Shown here piece after piece: positions 59,439 to 64,000 of a stretch of 64,000 bases of DNA. The number at the start of each line of letters is the position of its first letter. Position 1 is the stretch's first letter. Under the pieces are notes generated by a model. The model ran no database searches. It was given only the letters and a program-made list of their open reading frames with translations, and was not told the origin of the DNA. Source of the stretch: Diphasiastrum complanatum (Eukaryota > Streptophyta > Lycopodiopsida > Lycopodiales > Lycopodiaceae); NCBI GenBank assembly GCA_029204225.1, contig CM055093.1, forward strand, positions 4,742,056-4,806,055, read 5' to 3'. A program made the translations under genes and the position numbers.

Positions 59439-60172
59439 TCAACTGAGATTTGTCAGTTGTACTTCTGATAGATAATTGGCCAGTTTGGGATGTGGATGCT
59501 GACTTGTTCCACTGAAATTCCCAAATCCTTCCACTTGTTGCGTCACGGCATTGGCACATAGTATGGATCGACTCGCAATTGGTGAGGGCTTGCTACGTAA
59601 CTCCTTATTTTCAAAGACAATCATGCGCCAAGCCGATTGCTCTCCCAATGCTAGTAACTTGTCCAATTTTTTGTCGGCCTCTATCTCGGAGGTTTTGAAC
59701 TTTATCACCCAACCACCCCTCGAGGAATCATGCGAATGGTGCTGCAAGAAAGTCTGAATTTGTTCATTGACGATGATCGGTTTTTGAAATAATGACCTGA
59801 TCCTTGAAGTAGATGGACCTGCTTCCTTGGTCGGTGCATCTGGTATTTCTGCAGTTTCTCCATCTCCTCCTTCATTCTTTTTTCTGATCCAGCATAGACT
59901 GGATCACGCATGCAAGGTTAGAGACTAAACCAAGTGCATCACCAGAATCCACCGGTGTTGAAGTTGTGGCAGCAACGGCAACATGAACAGGAACTACAGG
60001 TGTTGTGCCTGTTTGGCATTGATGTCTTGCCAATAATTCTTTCTCTTCAAAGATATCTGCTTCTTCATATCCATCAGGCACCGTGGCATCGAACTGCTTT
60101 GGTGATTTGACCGCATGGACGACCTTGATGGTATTTGGTGCCTGATCTGTTTGATCTTGTTGATTGATCTAA
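59439..60172 (-). pseudogene. Unrecognised coding region with one frameshift
   Basis: The minus strand stays open from about 60172 (after an in-frame stop) to 59875, then, after a one-base shift in a run of A/T at about 59877-59882, is open again to 59439, about 240 codons in all. The composition is protein-like: PDGYEEADIFEEKELLARHQ, VHVAVAATTSTPVDSGDALG, then EAGPSTSRIRSLFQKP and EADKKLDKLLALGEQSAWR. It has no motif I can assign. It lies antisense to the copia leader that starts at 59257, so it may be a gag-like ORF of an inserted element. No ATG fits well at the 5' end. Confidence 0.45.
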
Positions 60173-60207
60173 AAAGATGGATAAAAAACATTAGCAGCGA
60201 AAATGAA

Positions 60208-61280
60208 TAAGATCCATGGGTTTGACTCTGATTCAGTCTTGTCTGACTACGAAGATGTCGAACCTGCCGAATCTTCCAGAAAGCATCCAGTCGCCGACGG
60301 GTATGCAGCAGGGTCATAATTCATGCCTCCCCATGTCACGACGTTGTACTAGACAACCACAGCCAGTTGCGCTACCATTCCCTATTGCCACTCGCTCTGC
60401 ATTTCCCATTCCTCCATCCACTAATATTTCCCTAGTCTTCACTTCCTCACAAGGTCAGTTTGTGACCGTTGGATCACCAAGTAAAAAGCGGAGATTATAG
60501 ACAAAAGAGCGCCAGCAGCAAATTGCTACTTGGTGTTACTCTTGATGGTCTCTTTAGTTCACCAAAAACTATTTTACACCAGTTGTACGGCTCCAAAGGT
60601 TTCTTGTCAAACTTGTGGTTTGACTCAACGATGCGATACAAGATTTGCAAAATCCGCTCTTCCTGAGGTTGTTGTTAGAGGGTTTGTGGATCTCGAGGCA
60701 ACCCTAACCATAGTTAATAAGTGAGAGGGATTTGGCACCTTGCGTGTGTAAGTACAACCCGATGATCACATAGAGATTTGATAATTAGAAAGTCAATAAA
60801 AGGATTTTAGGCCTTTTTGCGGGACTTTTAATGTCACAGGGCCTAAATGTCAAGTTAGCGAATAAAGTTGAGGTTCCCACCAAATTTCAAATTCAAATTG
60901 GTTCAGTGTTACATCTAGCTTGTCCTCTGCAATTTACTTCAATATTCGGTATCACGATTTTGGCAAATGGCTGACAACTACAAAAATTGGTCAAATCTTG
61001 GCCAAGTTCATGGTTCAAGACTCTAGAGTATAAAGTGGCATGCATTCAAGTAAACAGTACGACATCTTGGTATTAGTGATGTCAGATAGAGATTATCATA
61101 TGTTATATCTAGCCTAAGTTGCATCAGAACAACATTCAGGAATGCTATGAATGGCATTCCGAAAGCATAGCATTCTGGAACATCGGAACCCCAAGGTTAA
61201 AAAATACTTGATTTTGTCTTTTCGACCGTTGGACCTGAGTAGGAGCATGATAAATTACAGCCATTGGAACCAAGCCAAAA
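60208..61280. other. Unrecognised sequence, possible small acidic ORF
   Basis: A 38-codon frame at 60208-60324 (MNKIHGFDSDSVLSDYEDVE...) is divergent to the minus-strand frame next to it. No domain is recognised; the rest of the stretch has no readable feature. Confidence 0.3.
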
Positions 61281-61389
61281 TGTAATTGAAGCATGATGAA
61301 GTTCATAGAAAGGATTACCAAATTCATATTGGGTTGAGGTTGTCCAAATGGGGCTTTCCTTCAAAATCGCTCACCTACAAAGGCATTAG

Positions 61390-61570
61390 AAGCCAAAACA
61401 CCCAAAGAGGTGTTTTATGGTCACAAAGCAGTATTTCTCACTTCAGGATCTTCAATTGTGATGCTTTTGCACATTTACCCGATGATTTACGCAAGACACT
61501 TGATGATAAATCAAAAAAGGTATATCCATTCATACTATTGGCTATGCTGAAAAAGAATGTCAAGTCATAG
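61390..61570 (+). pseudogene. Copia integrase C-terminal fragment
   Basis: Encodes ISHFRIFNCDAFAHLPDDLRKTLDDKSKK, matching the conserved ISHLRIFGC-xA-x-H-x-P block just after the copia integrase core. It ends with a stop at 61568-61570. About 60 codons only; the rest of the element is not visible. Confidence 0.75.
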
Positions 61571-61663
61571 GCTAGGGATCTAGAGCCCAAGGTCTCTCCT
61601 TTCTCTCTATCCTTAAAAGAACATTGTCCTTCCATAGAAAATAATGTATACCTAACAAGATGA

Positions 61664-62126
61664 CATAGAATTTGAAAACCGTGGACGATTCACCACGGTT
61701 CTCAAAACTATACGATTCACAGAAAATTTAAGGGAAAACCGTGGTGAACCGTGCAATTAATTAATTAATTAATTTTTTAGTTCCCACCCCTAAAAATAGC
61801 CCAAAAAAATGCAAAAAAATCTATGAAATTTGTGAAATCATTTGAATTTGTGAAATCTATAAAATCTATGTAATGCCAAAAGTCTATGAAATTTGTGAGA
61901 TCTGTGTAATGCAAAAAATCTGTGAAATCTGTGAAATCATTTGTGAAATCTGAGGACCATTTCTAAAATTTGTGAAATGAGGAATAAAAATGCCTTGGGA
62001 AGGATTTTGGGAAAAATTTGGTAGTTGATTATTTAATTAATTAATTAATCAAATAGAGAAACCGTACCACGATTTATGAACCATAGTACGATTCACCCCA
62101 CGATTCTGAGAACCGTGGATTCTATG
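61664..62126. mobile_element. TIR element (MITE-like) with ACCGTGG repeats
   Basis: CATAGAATTTGAAAACCGTGG on the left (61664-61684) is inverted on the right (CCACGGTT region, ending TCTATG at 62126) with mismatches; inner ACCGTGG and GATTCAC blocks and AATTAATTAATT tracts are also inverted. The centre holds a TGTGAAATC minisatellite (about 61820-61970). 463 bp, no coding capacity. Confidence 0.7.
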
Positions 62127-62486
62127 CAAACTATTATGTATTGGAGTTTGGAAGTAGAAGCCACAAAATAGAAAGAAAATACCACACTGATTGCACTGAT
62201 CATCAAAGCCAAAAAAATAGAAAATACAAAACAATATGAATGTACCAAGAGAACAAAAAAAATGTGTGCATAATTTATTTAATATTCCTAATATCTAATA
62301 TCTTTCATTGTTTTTTGAACTTTCTAGGCTTTTTTTGTTTGGTAAGACACCTAAAAAATATTTACAACAAAAACCCAAAAAATAATAATAATAATAATAA
62401 TAAAATTACTTAAAATTTATAACTAAAAAAAAAATTATAAAATTTAGTTTAAAAATTTAAGAATTAGAAGGAAAACATTCCAAAAC

Positions 62487-63555
62487 CATAGTTGCACCAC
62501 AATTCTGAATCGTGATTCAAAATCGCGATCTGAATTGCGATTGCAAATCGCGATTCCAAATCCCAGAATCGTGCAAAATCATTTTTTTTTTTGAAATCTT
62601 TTTAGGCAATATGGATATCAAATGAAAGCTCTAATTAAGAACATTATTACTGTGTAGTTTGCGACTGTTTCAAGTACAAGATGGTCCAATTTAAATGCAT
62701 TAATCATATTATTATTGACAACAAAATTTAATGTAGACAAGAAACAATGAACATGAATCTAAAATTCTGTTTATAATAAAGCAAGTACATATGATGGTGC
62801 TATCCCTGTTTCTGTGACCCGGACCAAAAAACCCTGGAGAAGGGCTTCAATGGCGATCTAGAATAGACTTTGGATGACTGATCTACACAATAACAGAATG
62901 CTCCAGCTACTAATGAATGCCTCACAATGTGATAGTTATAAAGTAACGACCACCATTTGAGAGAGCGAACAGCCAAAGGACCAAGGGGATGCGAAACACC
63001 AAAAAGTGTGTTTTCGCTCAAGGAGTTGGAAGGCCAAATCATGAAGAGGCCTGACCATCAGGGCCGGGGTCTACCGGCAGCCCCTGAACCCCGCCGCTGG
63101 GGGGCATTGGCTATCGCCCCCCGAACCCCCTGGGACTTCCTGTTACATAGACACTGTAGATAAAAATGTTACCACCCCCCCCCCCCCCCCCCTAGATGGA
63201 AATGGCAGATCCAAATGCGCGCCGAGAAGGGCCCAGAATTTATGCCCCCAACTATATGCACATTGCACTCACATCTCCAGTGAAATGATTGCAAAAGAGA
63301 TCATCATCCATACAATTGATTAGCCCAAACTGTAGGATTAACATTTACTGAAAACCAGAGCAAATAGCTACACTGAAAATAAGATCTGTTTGTGCCCTAT
63401 CTACTGCACTTCTGAGAGGCAAAACACTGGTTTGACCATTGATCCCCTAAAAAAAATTTAGCCATAAACTATTTTTCCAAAAAAAAAAAAAAAAAAATTC
63501 ACAATTCTGCTGTCCGAATCGCGAACCCAGCAAATCGCGATTCGCTGCAACTATG
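62487..63555. mobile_element. TIR element with AATCGCGATT ends, containing a G/C-rich MITE copy
   Basis: CATAGTTGCA at 62487 is inverted as TGCAACTATG at 63546-63555; the adjoining sequence carries repeated AATCGCGATT palindromes on both sides (62510-62575, 63515-63545). The middle contains a relative of the 19058-19660 MITE in reverse orientation (62605-63140). Confidence 0.6.
62605..63140 (-). mobile_element. Reverse-oriented, truncated copy of the G-rich MITE
   Basis: GGCAATATGGATATCA at 62605 matches one terminal repeat of the element at 19058-19660. 62955-63135 is the reverse complement of 19405-19590 (AGCGAACAGCCAAAGGACCAA, AAGTGTGTTTTCGCT, CTACCGGCAGCCCC). The other terminal repeat is not visible. 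A run of about 19 C follows at 63174-63192. Confidence 0.75.
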
Positions 63556-64000
63556 TCCAGAACAGAACGTTCCAAAAATCCCGGTGATCGGAACTCTGCG
63601 TTCTGGAACACAATGCATCTATGTATCTAGGACAATTAATCTTCCTTTATACCATTCTTCAGACAATGGTACAACCCAAAAAGCCTGCTAAATTACAAAT
63701 AACTATTGCTTAAAGCCTTGAGTTAAATATTCAGCTGGTAACCTTTGTAAGGTTTGAATAAAGACTATAACAACTTGATATTGCTTTGTTCTCTGTGAGA
63801 AATCCAATAAGAACTCTTACTGGACCGCTTTCAATTCACTAAATGTGCTGATTGTGGTTCCCAAGCATGAAAAAGAAGAAAATTTGTACCAGATTTTAGA
63901 ACTTACGTAAGGCGATTAAGATAATGAATGCAGTAGAGTTTCTCTATAGTTTTGAAAAAAAGTTGCAACTGTGTCTATAGCATTCAAATTCAACTGTTCT
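63556..64000. other. Unremarkable sequence, nothing recognised
   Basis: No coding or repeat feature identified to the window end, apart from an AGAACGTTCC-type stretch near 63563-63610 resembling 61140-61185. Confidence 0.4.

Noticed and set aside
63174..63192. Poly-C run as a functional site
   Set aside because: A simple homopolymer at the edge of a MITE remnant; length may be a sequencing artefact.

Overview
This window reads as nuclear DNA from a land plant with a large, repeat-rich genome. The evidence is two plant-type genes (a polyprenyl diphosphate synthase and a three-exon DUF1218 membrane protein with GT-AG introns), plant-style Ty1/copia and Ty3/gypsy retrotransposons primed by initiator Met-tRNA, very long TA/TG/AG microsatellites, and low gene density. 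I cannot name the species. A fern or another non-flowering lineage is a weak guess. I see no bacterial, organellar or CRISPR features.

Layout. 1-15.9 kb is a nest of LTR retrotransposons: a non-autonomous copia-like family (LTR about 833 bp) present as one complete element (7171-11809, target duplication AAGAG) and one partial copy (1-1391); a gypsy pol whose RT-RNase H block is inverted relative to its integrase (1391-3705); a second gypsy with a palindromic leader array and gag-protease (3706-7170, resuming at 11815-12031 after the non-autonomous insertion); a truncated copia (12032-13014); and a gypsy gag with four zinc knuckles (13137-15466). 15.9-17.75 kb is AT-rich with no gene. 17.75-26.85 kb holds a roughly 3.77-kb direct duplication, a G-rich MITE nested in a microsatellite-flanked TIR element, and a deleted copia.

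The first clear host gene is an intronless polyprenyl (solanesyl) diphosphate synthase at 27629-28879. 28.9-33.5 kb is ordinary intergenic DNA. 33.5-45.3 kb is a second nest: a solo LTR; a copia gag-protease-integrase split by a gag-protease-only element (35874-40263, target duplication AGAAG) that itself carries a solo LTR (39132-39786, target duplication CTAAC); and a minus-strand gypsy gag with its palindromic leader array.

The second host gene is a DUF1218 four-TM protein (exons 47899-47997, 49378-49583, 50070-50340), with dense compound microsatellites just upstream. 51-53 kb is a gag-only copia element, and 53.6-55.6 kb is a diverged relative of the non-autonomous family. 55.7-57.0 kb carries a microsatellite-associated TIR element, about 650 bp of TG/TA repeat and a telomere-like heptamer array. 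57-64 kb is decayed copia, an unrecognised frameshifted coding region and MITEs.

The two host genes show no functional link; everything else is mobile or repetitive DNA. The most unusual theme is that several unrelated retroelement families have regulatory regions packed with short palindromes: CACACGTGTG in many LTRs, TTCGCGAA in one copia LTR, and CTCGACCGAG-type arrays in a gypsy leader. The most promising undescribed item is a Cys-rich ORF of unknown function carried by the non-autonomous family and conserved at protein level in a diverged relative.
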